From Desertivirga arenae (GTDB lineage: Bacteria; Bacteroidota; Bacteroidia; Sphingobacteriales; Sphingobacteriaceae), in the NCBI RefSeq assembly GCF_017355785.1, contig NZ_JAFEWE010000004.1:434001-498000 (forward strand): a stretch of DNA of 64,000 nt. Direction: 5' to 3'. How positions within the stretch are numbered: position 1 is the stretch's first letter; every line of letters starts with the position of its first letter. The position numbers were made by a program, and so were the translations under genes. Positions 8,543-18,254 of this stretch are shown in pieces. Under the pieces are notes generated by a model. The model did no database searches. It saw only the letters and a program-made list of their open reading frames with translations, and had not been told where the DNA came from.

Positions 8543-9800
8543 GCTTTAACTCAAATATCGTAATTTCTGGTAAAATTCCAACTCTGCCAGGATAACCAAG
8601 GAATCCATAACCCACGTTTACATAAAGTTGCTGGTTGCTTTCATGATAAAAGCCTGCCCACTCTTTATAGATATACTGCACTGGGCTCCATTGAAATTCT
8701 TCCGTCCGTACGCCGAACTGCATGCCATGAGTATGGCCGCTAAACATAGCATTGATATCAGGATAGTTAAGTACATGTGCTCGCCAATGAGTTGGATCAT
8801 GCGACAGCAGCAACTTTACTTCCTTATCCTCGGTACCAGTTAAGGCTTTATTCAGGTCTGCTTTTTTGGGGAAACGAGAACCCGCTCCCCAGTTTTCCAC
8901 CCCTACAATAGCTAATTCTTCTCCATCAACCTTCAAAGAAGTATTCTCGTTCATGAGAATATTCCAACCCATGTTTTTATGGGTTTGAATCAGATCGGAA
9001 AGATTTTTTTCTTTGGCAGGACTTGGGTAGGGGCCAAAATGATAGTCTCCGTAATCGTGGTTTCCCAAAACTGAATACACCCCCAATGGAGCTTTTACCT
9101 TCGCAAATATGTCCTGATAATTCCGCATTTCGGAAGCTTGTCCGTTCACCAGATCGCCGGTAAAAAAGATGAAGTCAGGTTTTTCCCCAAGCAGGGTTTC
9201 AACACCTCCAAGAACTGCTTTGTGATTGTAGAAGCTCCCTGAATGAACATCGGAGATCTGGGCTAATTTGATTCCATCAAATGCCTTTGGGAGGTTTTTA
9301 AGGTAAAGAGTCCTCCGTTTTACCTGATAATCATACGCCCCTGAAACAATACCCCAACTTAAAGTTGCAAAGGGAATAGTAGCAACAGCGAGTCCTGCTT
9401 TTAGAATAAATTCTGAACGAGAAATTTTATCGGTCGTGATCTCTGGTTCTACCGACTGTGCCTGCTCTTGCAACGCTTCATTCCGCTTTCTTTTTGAAAG
9501 GAAAAACCTTCTTATGTCATCGATGAATATAAAAGGCAGGTAACAAACTTTTGAAACAAAAGATAGGACAAAAGCAACCATAGTTACGGCCCTGAAGCTT
9601 AACCGAAGATTGAGGTAGATACTTGCAAAAACTCCTGAGATCAGGAGTAATGAATATCCCCAGTATATCCACTTAAATCGTCTGGTTTTTGTTGAGGTCT
9701 CATCTTTGCTTAATGTTAACAGAGCTTTATAGATATAGAGATCTATTAATAATAGTATTATAGTAATGAGTAGTAGAAGAGGAAGCCTGTTTGCCATCAA
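8535..9800 (-). CDS. Membrane-anchored metallophosphoesterase
   Basis: The protein has 421 residues. The N-terminal quarter has three hydrophobic helices (about 5-28, 45-67 and 70-95), then a charged stretch and a fourth hydrophobic helix around 135-155. The C-terminal two thirds is a calcineurin-like phosphoesterase with all metal motifs: DVHSGS, GDLVN, GNHDY, SHDP and GHTHGMQFG. The layout resembles YkuE/YaeI-type enzymes, some of which act on lipid-linked substrates. The true substrate is unknown. It overlaps the UbiA-like gene by 8 bases. Confidence 0.88.
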   Translation of the reverse strand: MMANRLPLLLLITIILLLIDLYIYKALLTLSKDETSTKTRRFKWIYWGYSLLLISGVFASIYLNLRLSFRAVTMVAFVLSFVSKVCYLPFIFIDDIRRFFLSKRKRNEALQEQAQSVEPEITTDKISRSEFILKAGLAVATIPFATLSWGIVSGAYDYQVKRRTLYLKNLPKAFDGIKLAQISDVHSGSFYNHKAVLGGVETLLGEKPDFIFFTGDLVNGQASEMRNYQDIFAKVKAPLGVYSVLGNHDYGDYHFGPYPSPAKEKNLSDLIQTHKNMGWNILMNENTSLKVDGEELAIVGVENWGAGSRFPKKADLNKALTGTEDKEVKLLLSHDPTHWRAHVLNYPDINAMFSGHTHGMQFGVRTEEFQWSPVQYIYKEWAGFYHESNQQLYVNVGYGFLGYPGRVGILPEITIFELKRA

Positions 9801-9848
9801 TGTTATCCGAAATTTTCCTTGTACGAAAGATTTAAGACTAAGGTTAAG

Positions 9849-11360
9849 TTAATATCGTCCTTTGTCATCGTAATCCTCGTCTTCGTCATCCTCGAAGCTG
9901 GCATTGAATAAGCTGCCCAACATATCTTTAAACTCGAATCCATTGTCCAGAAGCGATTTACCTATCTGTGAAAATTCAGCCAACCCATGCAGTAAAAATT
10001 CCATTAAAAGTAAGTTTTGTGCATCACTAAGACGTGGATGAAATTTCTTTACTACATTTTTAAGCCCCGGTACAGAATGAAGGATATCGTAATATTCTTC
10101 CTCAGATAGATCGTCTGGCATGTTCAGATTATTCCCCCCTCCGAACCAATTAACTATATCAGCATAAGGATTATCTGTTTTAGACCGCTTAATTTTTTCA
10201 GGATCAGGGAAGAAACGGATCATAAGAGTTTTTATCGCCTTACCCACCAGGATGTTAGCCACTTTGGCTGGGCCTTCCTGTTCTCCCTCGTATACTAATT
10301 CAATTTTACCCGTTATGGCCGGAATTACCCCCAGGAAGTCTGCGATCCTTACAGCAGTCTTAGCTTCGCCGTTAAGCAACATACGTCTTTCTGCATGACT
10401 AATGAGGTTTTCATAAGCAGAGATGGTTAGTCGAGCCGACACCCCCGACTTCTTGTCTATGTATTCTGAATTACGAGCTTCGAATGCAATTTGTTCAATC
10501 AAGTCCTTTACTAATCCGTCCGCCTCAACAGCCGACCGCTGAGCTTCTGTTAGCTGAGCTTCCTGCTGAGTGATTTTTCTTGAAATTTCTAAGCTTTTTG
10601 GGTAATGCGTTAAAATTTGACTTTCAATTCGGTCTTTTAGAGGAGTGACGATTGATCCACGGTTCGTATAATCTTCTGGATTGGCAGTAAACACAAACTG
10701 AACATCCAGTGGTAATCTAAGCTTGAAGCCCCTGATCTGAATATCCTTCTCCTGCAAAATGTTGAATAACGCTACTTGAATTCTCGCCTGAAGATCGGGA
10801 AGTTCGTTAATAACAAAAATACTTCTATGTGCCCTTGGAATAAGCCCGAAATGTAATACGCGTTCGTCAGAATAGGTAAGTTTCAGAGTTGCTGCTTTGA
10901 TGGGATCTACGTCTCCAATTAAATCTGCTACAGTAACATCAGGTGTCGCAAGCTTTTCTGTATACCTTTCAGAGCGATGCAACCAGGCAATTGGAGTGTC
11001 GTCTCCCTGTTCTTCCAATCGCTGGCGAGCAAACCAAGAGATTGGAGCAAATGGATCATCATAAAGTTCGGATCCTTGGACAAAGGGTATGTACTCATCC
11101 AATAAACTCACCATCAACCTTGCTATACGCGTTTTTGCCTGCCCCCTCAAGCCTAGTAAAAGAATATTATGTTGAGAAAGAATGGCAGTTTGTAAGTCGG
11201 GAATTACTGTATCCTCATAGCCTATGATTCCCTCAAAACCACTTTCTTTATTTTTGATCTGAGCAATAAGATTCTCTCTTAGTTCTTGCTTTATGGTTCT
11301 GGGTGTATAGCCCGATTGTTTTAATTCTCCAAAAGTTGTTATATCAAGTAAATTACTCAT
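9849..11360 (-). CDS. MoxR/ChlI-like AAA+ ATPase
   Basis: The 503-residue protein has a AAA+ core resembling magnesium-chelatase I subunits and MoxR proteins. Walker A is GLRGQAKT at 70-77. Walker B is FVINE at 182-186, with Asn in place of the usual Asp before the Glu. Sensor 1 lies in FVFTANPED, and an arginine-rich LKDRIES segment follows. The end is strongly acidic (SFEDDEDEDYDD). It lies just downstream of a VWA gene (55-base gap); MoxR-VWA pairs are known as chaperone-like complexes that insert metals or remodel partners. It is not a sigma-54 regulator despite frequent annotation: no DNA-binding helix is seen. Confidence 0.85.
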   Translation of the reverse strand: MSNLLDITTFGELKQSGYTPRTIKQELRENLIAQIKNKESGFEGIIGYEDTVIPDLQTAILSQHNILLLGLRGQAKTRIARLMVSLLDEYIPFVQGSELYDDPFAPISWFARQRLEEQGDDTPIAWLHRSERYTEKLATPDVTVADLIGDVDPIKAATLKLTYSDERVLHFGLIPRAHRSIFVINELPDLQARIQVALFNILQEKDIQIRGFKLRLPLDVQFVFTANPEDYTNRGSIVTPLKDRIESQILTHYPKSLEISRKITQQEAQLTEAQRSAVEADGLVKDLIEQIAFEARNSEYIDKKSGVSARLTISAYENLISHAERRMLLNGEAKTAVRIADFLGVIPAITGKIELVYEGEQEGPAKVANILVGKAIKTLMIRFFPDPEKIKRSKTDNPYADIVNWFGGGNNLNMPDDLSEEEYYDILHSVPGLKNVVKKFHPRLSDAQNLLLMEFLLHGLAEFSQIGKSLLDNGFEFKDMLGSLFNASFEDDEDEDYDDKGRY

Positions 11361-11415
11361 GCTTAATGTTGTTTATGTAGGCAATATTTAAGTTTAATAG
11401 CATTTTAGCTATTAT

Positions 11416-12516
11416 CTATCTTACTGTCCTACGTCTATTTTTTATATAGTCTTCAAAAATATATTCACCCAAGCCTTTAAGTGAGCTGTAGAAAGCTTTG
11501 CCTCCATTTATTTCGGTAAACTTCCTTACAAATTGCTGAAGGTAGGGATCTTTGGCAATCATGAAGGTGGTGATCGGAATTTTGAGCCTTTTACATTCTG
11601 CTGCCTTATTTAAAGTTTTGTTAACGACTTTTCGATCTAGCCCGATGCTGTTTTTATAGTAGCGGTTTCCCTCCTTTAAGCAGGTTGGCTTACCGTCTGT
11701 AATCATAAAGATCTGTTTATTGTGTGTTTTTCGGCGTCTCAGTATGTCTACGGCTAACTCTAGTCCCGCGTAAGTATTAGTATGGTATGGGCCTACTTGC
11801 AGGTAGGGAAGATCCTTTAAAAGGATGGGCCAGGCGTCATTACCAAAAACCACAATATCTAATGTATCCTTAGGGTACCTAGTCCGGATAAGTTCGGCCA
11901 AAGCCATGGCTACCTTTTTGGCAGGTGTAATTCGGTCTTCTCCGTAAAGAATCATGGAGTGAGAAATATCAATCATCAGGACGGTAGATGTGAGAGTTTT
12001 GAAGTCTTTCTCCTCAACCTCAAGGTCCTTCTCAGTCATTGTAAAGTCGCCGATACCATGATTGATCTGAGCATTATGAATAGATGCGGTCATGTCAATC
12101 TGATCAAGACTGTCCCCGAACTGAAATTCCCGTCTGTCTGCATTTTTTTCCTCACCCAAACCCGACAAGTTCGTATTATGACTTCCTTTGCCCGACTTTT
12201 TTAGTTTACCGAAAATTTCTTCTAATGCCGACTTTCTAATACTCTGTTCAGTCTTCCCTGTAATCTGAAAGCCGCCAGCATTATTATTATCGTCATCTAT
12301 ATAACCTTTTTGCTTCAACTCATCGATAAAGTCACCTATTCCATAATCATCTTGGGTAAGGTTATATTGCTTATCAAGCTCGTTCAGCCAGGCTAAAGCT
12401 TCATTAGCATCACCGGATGTATAGTTAAGTAATTCGAGGAATAGTTTTAATAATTCGTCAAATCCTCCTTTCGGGATATCACTCGGAAGGAACTGAGAAA
12501 ATGAATAACCCCGCAT
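11416..12516 (-). CDS. VWA-domain protein, partner of the AAA+ ATPase
   Basis: The 366-residue protein has a von Willebrand A domain from about residue 175 to 355. The MIDAS metal site is complete: D-I-S-H-S at 183-187, threonines in HTNTYAG near 246-248, and TDGKP at 273-277. The N-terminal half is charged, with Asp/Asn-rich linkers, and shows no signal peptide, so it is cytoplasmic. It is the first gene of the pair with the AAA+ ATPase. By analogy to ChlI/ChlD and MoxR/VWA systems the two likely act as one complex (inference); the client is unknown. Confidence 0.85.
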   Translation of the reverse strand: MRGYSFSQFLPSDIPKGGFDELLKLFLELLNYTSGDANEALAWLNELDKQYNLTQDDYGIGDFIDELKQKGYIDDDNNNAGGFQITGKTEQSIRKSALEEIFGKLKKSGKGSHNTNLSGLGEEKNADRREFQFGDSLDQIDMTASIHNAQINHGIGDFTMTEKDLEVEEKDFKTLTSTVLMIDISHSMILYGEDRITPAKKVAMALAELIRTRYPKDTLDIVVFGNDAWPILLKDLPYLQVGPYHTNTYAGLELAVDILRRRKTHNKQIFMITDGKPTCLKEGNRYYKNSIGLDRKVVNKTLNKAAECKRLKIPITTFMIAKDPYLQQFVRKFTEINGGKAFYSSLKGLGEYIFEDYIKNRRRTVR

Positions 12517-12767
12517 GTTGTGCCTTTCTATTTTGATAACTACAAACGAAATTAAAGCTTTGTTATTGGGAGGTTGTTAGGATGGTGTAAAAATAATATT
12601 ATTCGAAGGGAGGAAATGGGCTGGGGAACAACTGATAGAAATAAAAACTTCCGAAATGCGTATGCATTGTTAATATGTGGAAAAAAAACAGCTAACAACT
12701 GTTTATAAACACCTTTTAATGACAATTGAAGCCCTTGCTTAATTGTAATTTTAGCCATCCGATTTAG

Positions 12768-14390
12768 ATGCAAGCAACTACCAAAAAAAATTTGATCATT
12801 TCTGCCTGTTATGCTGGAACTGTGGTTCTGGGAATGCTTATTGGCCCCAAATTTCATAATGAAAGTTCCAATTCTAAGAACGGTACTTTTATTCCTTTTC
12901 TAGGCGGTCGTGCCGATAAGGTAGAGCATGTACTAAACATCATTCAGGAAAATTATGTCGATCCTGTTAGAGTAGATACCCTTAAAGATCTTGCTATTGC
13001 TCAAATTCTAAAAAGACTTGATCCTCATTCTTCTTATTTACCCCCTGATGAAGCGCAGCATTTTTCGGAGAATCTGGATGGTAATTACTATGGGATAGGT
13101 GTAGAATATCAGATTTTAAATGATACAGTGTTTGTAACTGCTGTCCATCCCGAGGGGCCAGCCTATAAGGCAGGAATCAGACCAGGGGATCAGGTAATCA
13201 AGGTAGCAGATAAAGTGATCGCTGGAACAGAAATAACAGCGGATCGAGTAGTTGGACTCATAAAAGGCCGAAGAGGTTCAGAGGTAAAGATCAGCTTGAA
13301 ACGTGGTGCAGAGCTAAAGACCGTTGGAGTATTAAGAGATAAGATAACAATTAGCAGTCTTGATGCGGGTTATATGATGTCGGATAAAGTTGGTTACATT
13401 AAAATTAGTCGATTTGGAGCACATACAGATGAAGACTTTATATTGAAGGGGCAGCAACTAAAGAAAGCTGGTATGCAGGGATTAATTCTTGACCTGCGGG
13501 GAAACGGTGGTGGATACTTAAATGCTGCTACTGGTCTTGCCGATGAGTTTTTGCCTGACAAGAAATTGATTGTTTATACAAGGGGAGAACATGAACCTCG
13601 TACAGATTATTTTGCTACCGAAAAAGGGATATTTGAGAAAGGCAAATTAGTTGTACTGATTGACGAGAATTCTGCTTCTGCAAGTGAGATTCTGGCCGGT
13701 GCTATCCAGGACCTTGACCGCGGGACCATTATTGGAAGACGTAGTTTTGGCAAGGGCTTGGTTCAAGAGCAATTTAATTTCGGAGATGGCTCGGCATTAA
13801 ACTTAACTGTTGCCAGATACTTCACCCCATCTGGAAGGTCTATCCAAAAACCATATGGAGAGGGTAGCGACAAATACTTCGAAGAAGTTACACAGCGTTT
13901 CAAAAATGGGGAGTTGGCGGGACGGCATGCGGATAGCATCACAGATAAGCATAAAACTTTTAAAACATCCGCAGGAAGGCCTATTTATGGCGGGGGAGGA
14001 ATCACACCAGATGTTTTCGTTCCCATCGATACTACGGCTTATAATGATCTGTTTTTTTCATTAAGCGCAAAGGGGATCATTACGGATTTCTCCTATAAGC
14101 ATTTCGGCCCCGAAAAGAGCTCTGGTTCATTAGGTGAATTTTTAAAAGAATTTGTTGTCTCAGAGAATGATCTCGGAAGGTTTCGGGCTTTTGCATTAGC
14201 AAGAAAGGTAGAGATTGATGCAAAAGAGTTTAGCCATGCAAAGCCAGCAATATCTCTGCAGATTAAAGCTTTGATGGCACGTTACTATTTTGGAGAGGAA
14301 GGGTTTTATAAGGTGAAGAACCTTAGTGACAAAACTGTAGCGAAAGCTTTGGAAGTTTTAAATAAAGCTCAAATAAATGATCGGCCATAA
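12768..14390 (+). CDS. C-terminal processing peptidase, S41 family
   Basis: The 540-residue protein has an N-terminal membrane anchor or signal (residues 8-26), a PDZ domain around 95-190 (GIGVEYQ...AGIRPGDQVIKV), and an S41 core. The catalytic Ser lies in ENSASASEI and the Lys in RRSFGKGLVQ. Family members are periplasmic and cleave proteins with hydrophobic C-termini, in tail processing or quality control. About 180 residues follow the core, as in Bacteroidetes Ctp proteins. It is divergent from the VWA gene, with 251 bases between them. Confidence 0.92.
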   Translation: MQATTKKNLIISACYAGTVVLGMLIGPKFHNESSNSKNGTFIPFLGGRADKVEHVLNIIQENYVDPVRVDTLKDLAIAQILKRLDPHSSYLPPDEAQHFSENLDGNYYGIGVEYQILNDTVFVTAVHPEGPAYKAGIRPGDQVIKVADKVIAGTEITADRVVGLIKGRRGSEVKISLKRGAELKTVGVLRDKITISSLDAGYMMSDKVGYIKISRFGAHTDEDFILKGQQLKKAGMQGLILDLRGNGGGYLNAATGLADEFLPDKKLIVYTRGEHEPRTDYFATEKGIFEKGKLVVLIDENSASASEILAGAIQDLDRGTIIGRRSFGKGLVQEQFNFGDGSALNLTVARYFTPSGRSIQKPYGEGSDKYFEEVTQRFKNGELAGRHADSITDKHKTFKTSAGRPIYGGGGITPDVFVPIDTTAYNDLFFSLSAKGIITDFSYKHFGPEKSSGSLGEFLKEFVVSENDLGRFRAFALARKVEIDAKEFSHAKPAISLQIKALMARYYFGEEGFYKVKNLSDKTVAKALEVLNKAQINDRP

Positions 14391-14416
14391 TGACAAATCA
14401 CTTATTTGAGCTTAGC

Positions 14417-14644
14417 CTATGGCTTATTTGTTATACCAGTATCTCTTCTGGTTGAAGCCGTATCCTGATCACCAGGGCTATTCGAAGATGTGTCTTTATT
14501 CAATTCGTTTTGAATAATATTCTCATGAGCTTTTCCGGCGTTAATGGTATCCTTGTCATCACTGTCCGGATCTGAATCCCCCCTCATATTACAAGCGGTA
14601 AATACAGTTGCTGTTAAAGCGAATGCAATAAGTGTTTTCTTCAT
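14417..14644 (-). CDS. Small lipoprotein
   Basis: The 75-residue protein has a lipoprotein signal (KKT, hydrophobic run, TAC with Cys18). The rest is hydrophilic and low-complexity, rich in Asp, Ser and Thr (DSDPDSDDKD, DTSSNSPGDQDTAS). No domain is recognised. It lies 18 bases after a hairpin that closes the der gene and converges on the S41 protease gene. Confidence 0.65.
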   Translation of the reverse strand: MKKTLIAFALTATVFTACNMRGDSDPDSDDKDTINAGKAHENIIQNELNKDTSSNSPGDQDTASTRRDTGITNKP

Positions 14645-14661
14645 AGTAGATTTAAGATATT

Positions 14662-14696
14662 CGAGCTGTTATTGCCCGTTCTGCAATAACAGCTCG
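14662..14696 (-). terminator. Hairpin after der
   Basis: A perfect 14-bp stem (14662-14675 and 14683-14696) with a 7-base loop lies 13 bases after the der stop codon. There is no long T run on the minus strand, so termination may be partial and allow readthrough to the small lipoprotein. Confidence 0.6.
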
Positions 14697-14709
14697 GATG
14701 GTTGCTATT

Positions 14710-16011
14710 CTATTTCTGTCTGAAATATATTTGAATAGGAACACCACTAAAATCAAAATGTTCTCTCAATTTATTTTCAAGGAAGCGCTTGTAGGGCTCT
14801 TTGATGTATTGAGGAAGATTACAGAAGAATGCAAACATGGGCGATGCACCATTGATCTGTGTAATATACTTGATCTTTACATATTTACCTTTTAAGGAAG
14901 GGGGAGGATAAGCTTCTATAATCGGAAGCATAACATCATTCAGTTTAGAAGTAGGTATCTTCTTTAGCTTATTTTCATAAACTTTTGATGCCGCTTCAAT
15001 TGCTTTAAAAATCCTTTGTTTTTCCTGAACGGATGTGAAAACAATTGGCACATCAGAAAAAGGTGCTATTTTATCCCTTATCTGATCTTCGAAGACTTTT
15101 GTAGTCTTGTGGTTCTTCTCGATCAAATCCCACTTATTTACAAGGATAACTGCTCCTTTTTTATTTTTCTCAGCTAAGTGAAAAATATTGATGTCCTGCG
15201 ATTCCAGACCTTCTACTGCATCAATCATCAGGATCACCACATCAGCTTCCTCCAAAGCTTTGATGGTCCTCATTACAGAGTAGAATTCAATGTTTTCTTT
15301 AACCTTGGTTTTTTTACGAAGGCCTGCGGTGTCAATTAACATGAATTCGTGTCCAAACTGGTTGTAGTGAATATGAATGGAGTCACGTGTTGTTCCCGCG
15401 ATAGGAGTAACGATGTTGCGTTCTTTCCCAACAAGAGCGTTGATTAATGAAGACTTTCCTACATTGGGACGGCCTACAATAGCATACTTTGGAAGTGTAG
15501 TCTCATCTGAATCAGCATCTTCAAAATGTTTTACAACTTCATCCAGCAGTTCTCCTGTACCTGAACCTGTCATGGATGATATTCCATATATTTCACCAAG
15601 TCCAAAGCTGTAGAATTCATGTAGATCATTAACCAACATGTTATTGTCTACTTTATTTGCAACAACAAAAACAGGCTTGTCGCTACGTCTAAGCATATCT
15701 GCTATGCTGTCATCCAGGTCAGTTATACCAGTTGTTACATCTGCCATAAACAGTATAACGCTAGCTTCTTCTATAGCGATCAATACTTGCTCGCGGATAG
15801 CAGCTTCAAAGACATCTTCAGAATTTGCTACGTAACCACCGGTATCTATAACTGTAAATTGCTTCCCTATCCATTCGGCCACCCCATAATGACGATCTCT
15901 TGTTACGCCACTGAAATCGTCCACAATCGCTTTGCGTGTTTCCGTTAAACGATTGAATAAGGTCGATTTACCTACATTTGGACGGCCTACTATTGCTACT
16001 ATGTTACTCAT
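14710..16011 (-). CDS. der: Ribosome-assembly GTPase Der (EngA)
   Basis: The 433-residue protein has two consecutive G domains, the hallmark of Der. The first P-loop GRPNVGKS is at residues 8-15 and the second near 180. The switch motifs DTGG and DTAG and the base-specificity motifs NKVD and NKWD are present. A KH-like C-terminal domain from about 350 ends at IYFRQK. Der matures the 50S subunit. era lies upstream on the same strand, with 164 bases between. Confidence 0.97.
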   Translation of the reverse strand: MSNIVAIVGRPNVGKSTLFNRLTETRKAIVDDFSGVTRDRHYGVAEWIGKQFTVIDTGGYVANSEDVFEAAIREQVLIAIEEASVILFMADVTTGITDLDDSIADMLRRSDKPVFVVANKVDNNMLVNDLHEFYSFGLGEIYGISSMTGSGTGELLDEVVKHFEDADSDETTLPKYAIVGRPNVGKSSLINALVGKERNIVTPIAGTTRDSIHIHYNQFGHEFMLIDTAGLRKKTKVKENIEFYSVMRTIKALEEADVVILMIDAVEGLESQDINIFHLAEKNKKGAVILVNKWDLIEKNHKTTKVFEDQIRDKIAPFSDVPIVFTSVQEKQRIFKAIEAASKVYENKLKKIPTSKLNDVMLPIIEAYPPPSLKGKYVKIKYITQINGASPMFAFFCNLPQYIKEPYKRFLENKLREHFDFSGVPIQIYFRQK

Positions 16012-16081
16012 TTTAAATTTTTGGATCAGAGTATATTAATCTTCTGATTCTGCTTTTAATTTGGGCTTTACAAAAGCCTCT

Positions 16082-16115
16082 GTTTCAAATATGATCAATT
16101 CTTATTCCGATTTAC
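16082..16115 (-). promoter_or_regulatory. Candidate promoter for der
   Basis: Read on the minus strand, TTTTG is followed after about 21 bases by CATATTTG, one mismatch from the Bacteroidetes -7 box TAnnTTTG. It lies about 75-105 bases upstream of the der start. This is a weak call, based only on motif match and spacing. Confidence 0.35.
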
Positions 16116-16175
16116 AAAATTGATTCACATTTAAAAAAAACGTGAAACTGAAAAATGTAAATCGTAAGTTTATTA

Positions 16176-17054
16176 TTAATCGTCGTAACCGAATCTTTTA
16201 AGGTAATTCTTTTTACTTCTCCAGTCCGGAATAACTTTTACAAATAACTCCAGAAATACTTTCTTTTGAAGGAACTCTTCCATGTCTTTACGGGCATATG
16301 TTCCTACCCTTTTGAGCATTTCGCCTGCTTTACCAATTAGAATATTCTTTTGTGAGTCACGTTCTACTATAATCTCCGCGCTTATGCGGTTTATCGTTGC
16401 CTCTTCTTTAAATGAAGTAATGATTACCTCGGTACTATACGGAATCTCCTTTTCATAGATCTTGAAGATCTTCTCCCGTATCATCTCTGAAACGAAAAAG
16501 CGCTCATTCCTGTCTGTTAACGTGTCTTTTTCATAATAGGGCGGGTGTTCGGGAAGATGGTCGACGATAAAATCCATAACCGATTTTACATTGTATTCCT
16601 TTAAAGCGGAAACAGCAAACACTGCTTTGGGATTTAGGGTGCTTTGCCAAAATTCTACTTTAGCTGAAACTAATTCCTGGCTTGATTTATCGATTTTATT
16701 GATGATAACAGCGACCGGGGATAATGTGCTTTTTAATTTTTCAATTACGTCTGCTTCATCATGCCTTTCATTTATATCAGTAACAAGGAGGATGATATCA
16801 GCGTCAACTATGGAGTCATTCACCACTCCCATCATACTCTCCTGTAATGCATAGTGAGGTTTAATTACCCCTGGAGTGTCCGAAAAGACTATTTGATAGT
16901 CGTCTTCATTCACTATTCCTAATATCCTGTGGCGTGTGGTTTGTGCTTTCGGTGTAATTATAGACATCTTCTCACCCACCAATGCATTCATCAAAGTTGA
17001 TTTACCTGCATTGGGCTTTCCAACGATACTCACAAAACCGGCTTTATGCGACAT
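16176..17054 (-). CDS. era: Ribosome-assembly GTPase Era
   Basis: The 292-residue protein has one G domain followed by a KH domain, the Era layout. The P-loop GKPNAGKS is at 12-19, DTPG is near 59, and NKID near 120. The KH GXXG loop lies in ILIGKAGEMLKR near 245. Era binds the 3' end of 16S rRNA in 30S maturation. The gene begins about 110 bases from the divergent tRNA cluster. Confidence 0.97.
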   Translation of the reverse strand: MSHKAGFVSIVGKPNAGKSTLMNALVGEKMSIITPKAQTTRHRILGIVNEDDYQIVFSDTPGVIKPHYALQESMMGVVNDSIVDADIILLVTDINERHDEADVIEKLKSTLSPVAVIINKIDKSSQELVSAKVEFWQSTLNPKAVFAVSALKEYNVKSVMDFIVDHLPEHPPYYEKDTLTDRNERFFVSEMIREKIFKIYEKEIPYSTEVIITSFKEEATINRISAEIIVERDSQKNILIGKAGEMLKRVGTYARKDMEEFLQKKVFLELFVKVIPDWRSKKNYLKRFGYDD

Positions 17055-17073
17055 AAAAAATTTTTAAAAAAGA

Positions 17074-17105
17074 TTTGGAGTACAAAGAAACGAAATATAT
17101 CTTTG
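17074..17105 (+). promoter_or_regulatory. Bacteroidetes-type promoter of the tRNA cluster
   Basis: TTTG at 17074-17077 and TATCTTTG at 17098-17105 are separated by exactly 20 bases. Both boxes match the known Bacteroidetes primary-sigma consensus (TTTG / TAnnTTTG). The expected transcription start is near 17111, about 55 bases before the first tRNA. Confidence 0.75.
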
Positions 17106-17164
17106 CACTCCAATTCGGGGGGTGAGTATTTAAAAAGAAAGCTTAAAAAACGAATTGTAGAGAG

Positions 17165-17240
<76 letters not shown>

Positions 17241-17266
17241 AAGAGTTGAAATGACACTCTGAAAAT

Positions 17267-17338
17267 GGTCCATTCGTCTAGGGGTTAGGACGCAAGATTT
17301 TCATTCTTGAAACAGGGGTTCGATTCCCCTATGGACTA
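17267..17338 (+). tRNA. tRNA-Glu (UUC), copy 1
   Basis: A 72-base cloverleaf with anticodon loop TTTTCAT, which reads anticodon TTC. The acceptor stem pairs GGTCCAT with ATGGACT, with a G-U first pair. The T arm has GGTTCGATTC. CCA is not encoded (A73 is followed by CT), unlike the neighbouring fMet genes. Confidence 0.94.
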
Positions 17339-17381
17339 CTTGAAAAGACTTCAGCGATTGAAGTCATTATTGAAAAAACAG

Positions 17382-17457
<76 letters not shown>

Positions 17458-17483
17458 AAAGAGTTGAGAGACACTCTAAAAAT

Positions 17484-17555
17484 GGTCCATTCGTCTAGGG
17501 GTTAGGACGCAAGATTTTCATTCTTGAAACAGGGGTTCGATTCCCCTATGGACTA
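17484..17555 (+). tRNA. tRNA-Glu (UUC), copy 2
   Basis: Identical to tRNA-Glu copy 1, displaced by 217 bases; CCA is not encoded. The spacer to the preceding fMet differs by a few bases from the other copies. Confidence 0.94.
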
Positions 17556-17598
17556 CTTGAAAGGACTTCAGCGATCGAAGTCACCATTGAAAAAACAG

Positions 17599-17674
<76 letters not shown>

Positions 17675-17701
17675 AAAGAGTTGAAATGACACTCTGAAAA
17701 T

Positions 17702-17773
17702 GGTCCATTCGTCTAGGGGTTAGGACGCAAGATTTTCATTCTTGAAACAGGGGTTCGATTCCCCTATGGACTA
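17702..17773 (+). tRNA. tRNA-Glu (UUC), copy 3
   Basis: Identical to the other two tRNA-Glu genes. It is the last gene of the cluster and is followed after 8 bases by a terminator hairpin. Confidence 0.94.
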
Positions 17774-17781
17774 CAAAAATT

Positions 17782-17812
17782 AAAAAGCGAAACTTTAAGT
17801 TTCGCTTTTTTT
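17782..17812 (+). terminator. Terminator of the tRNA cluster
   Basis: The inverted repeat 17782-17795 / 17797-17810 has a GCGAAACTT core and ends in a run of T. It lies directly after the last tRNA-Glu. Confidence 0.85.
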
Positions 17813-17903
17813 ATGTCCTTATTTTTGTGCTTCGCTTTTTTATTTGAAAGATATAGCCGGACTCACCTTTATAACTTTCTTACGTTTCCATTGTTGATTC
17901 AGC

Positions 17904-18212
17904 ATGTATTTAGTGCAGATTCTTTTACCCCTTTATAATAATTCAGGTCAGGAGTTTTCCTCCAATTATTATTCTGTTGTCAGAAAGGAACTTGTTGACA
18001 AGTTTGGAGGTATAACTACCTATACCCGTTCTCCGGCTACAGGGTTATGGAAGGAAAAGGAGGATAAAACCGTTAAAGATGATATTGTAATTTTTGAACT
18101 TATGGTTCAATCGCTTGACCGGGAATGGTGGAGTTGTTACAAATTTAAATTAGCTAAGTTGTTTGAGCAGGAAGTTATATTAGTGAGGTCATGGGAGGTA
18201 TCCATTCTTTAA
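17904..18212 (+). CDS. Conserved hypothetical protein (about 100 residues)
   Basis: The 102-residue protein begins MYLVQILLPLY and continues with a FGGITTYTRSPATGLWKE segment, DDIVIFELM, and LDREWW. I believe this pattern recurs in small uncharacterised proteins of several phyla, but I know no function. It has no signal peptide or membrane helix. The alternation of strands and helices suggests a small ferredoxin-like or dimeric alpha/beta-barrel fold (inference). It follows the tRNA terminator by about 90 bases and converges on the next small gene. Confidence 0.7.
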   Translation: MYLVQILLPLYNNSGQEFSSNYYSVVRKELVDKFGGITTYTRSPATGLWKEKEDKTVKDDIVIFELMVQSLDREWWSCYKFKLAKLFEQEVILVRSWEVSIL

Positions 18213-18254
18213 TCAACCTTGCTTTTGCTATTAGAGAACCCCTGCTTGCAAAAT

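Noticed and set aside
9849-11360. Sigma-54-dependent regulator
   Set aside because: It lacks the GAFTGA loop and a helix-turn-helix domain, and pairs with a VWA gene as MoxR-like ATPases do.
12552-12857. 101-residue minus-strand frame upstream of the S41 protease
   Set aside because: It overlaps the protease start, contains no recognised pattern, and has an unlikely composition.
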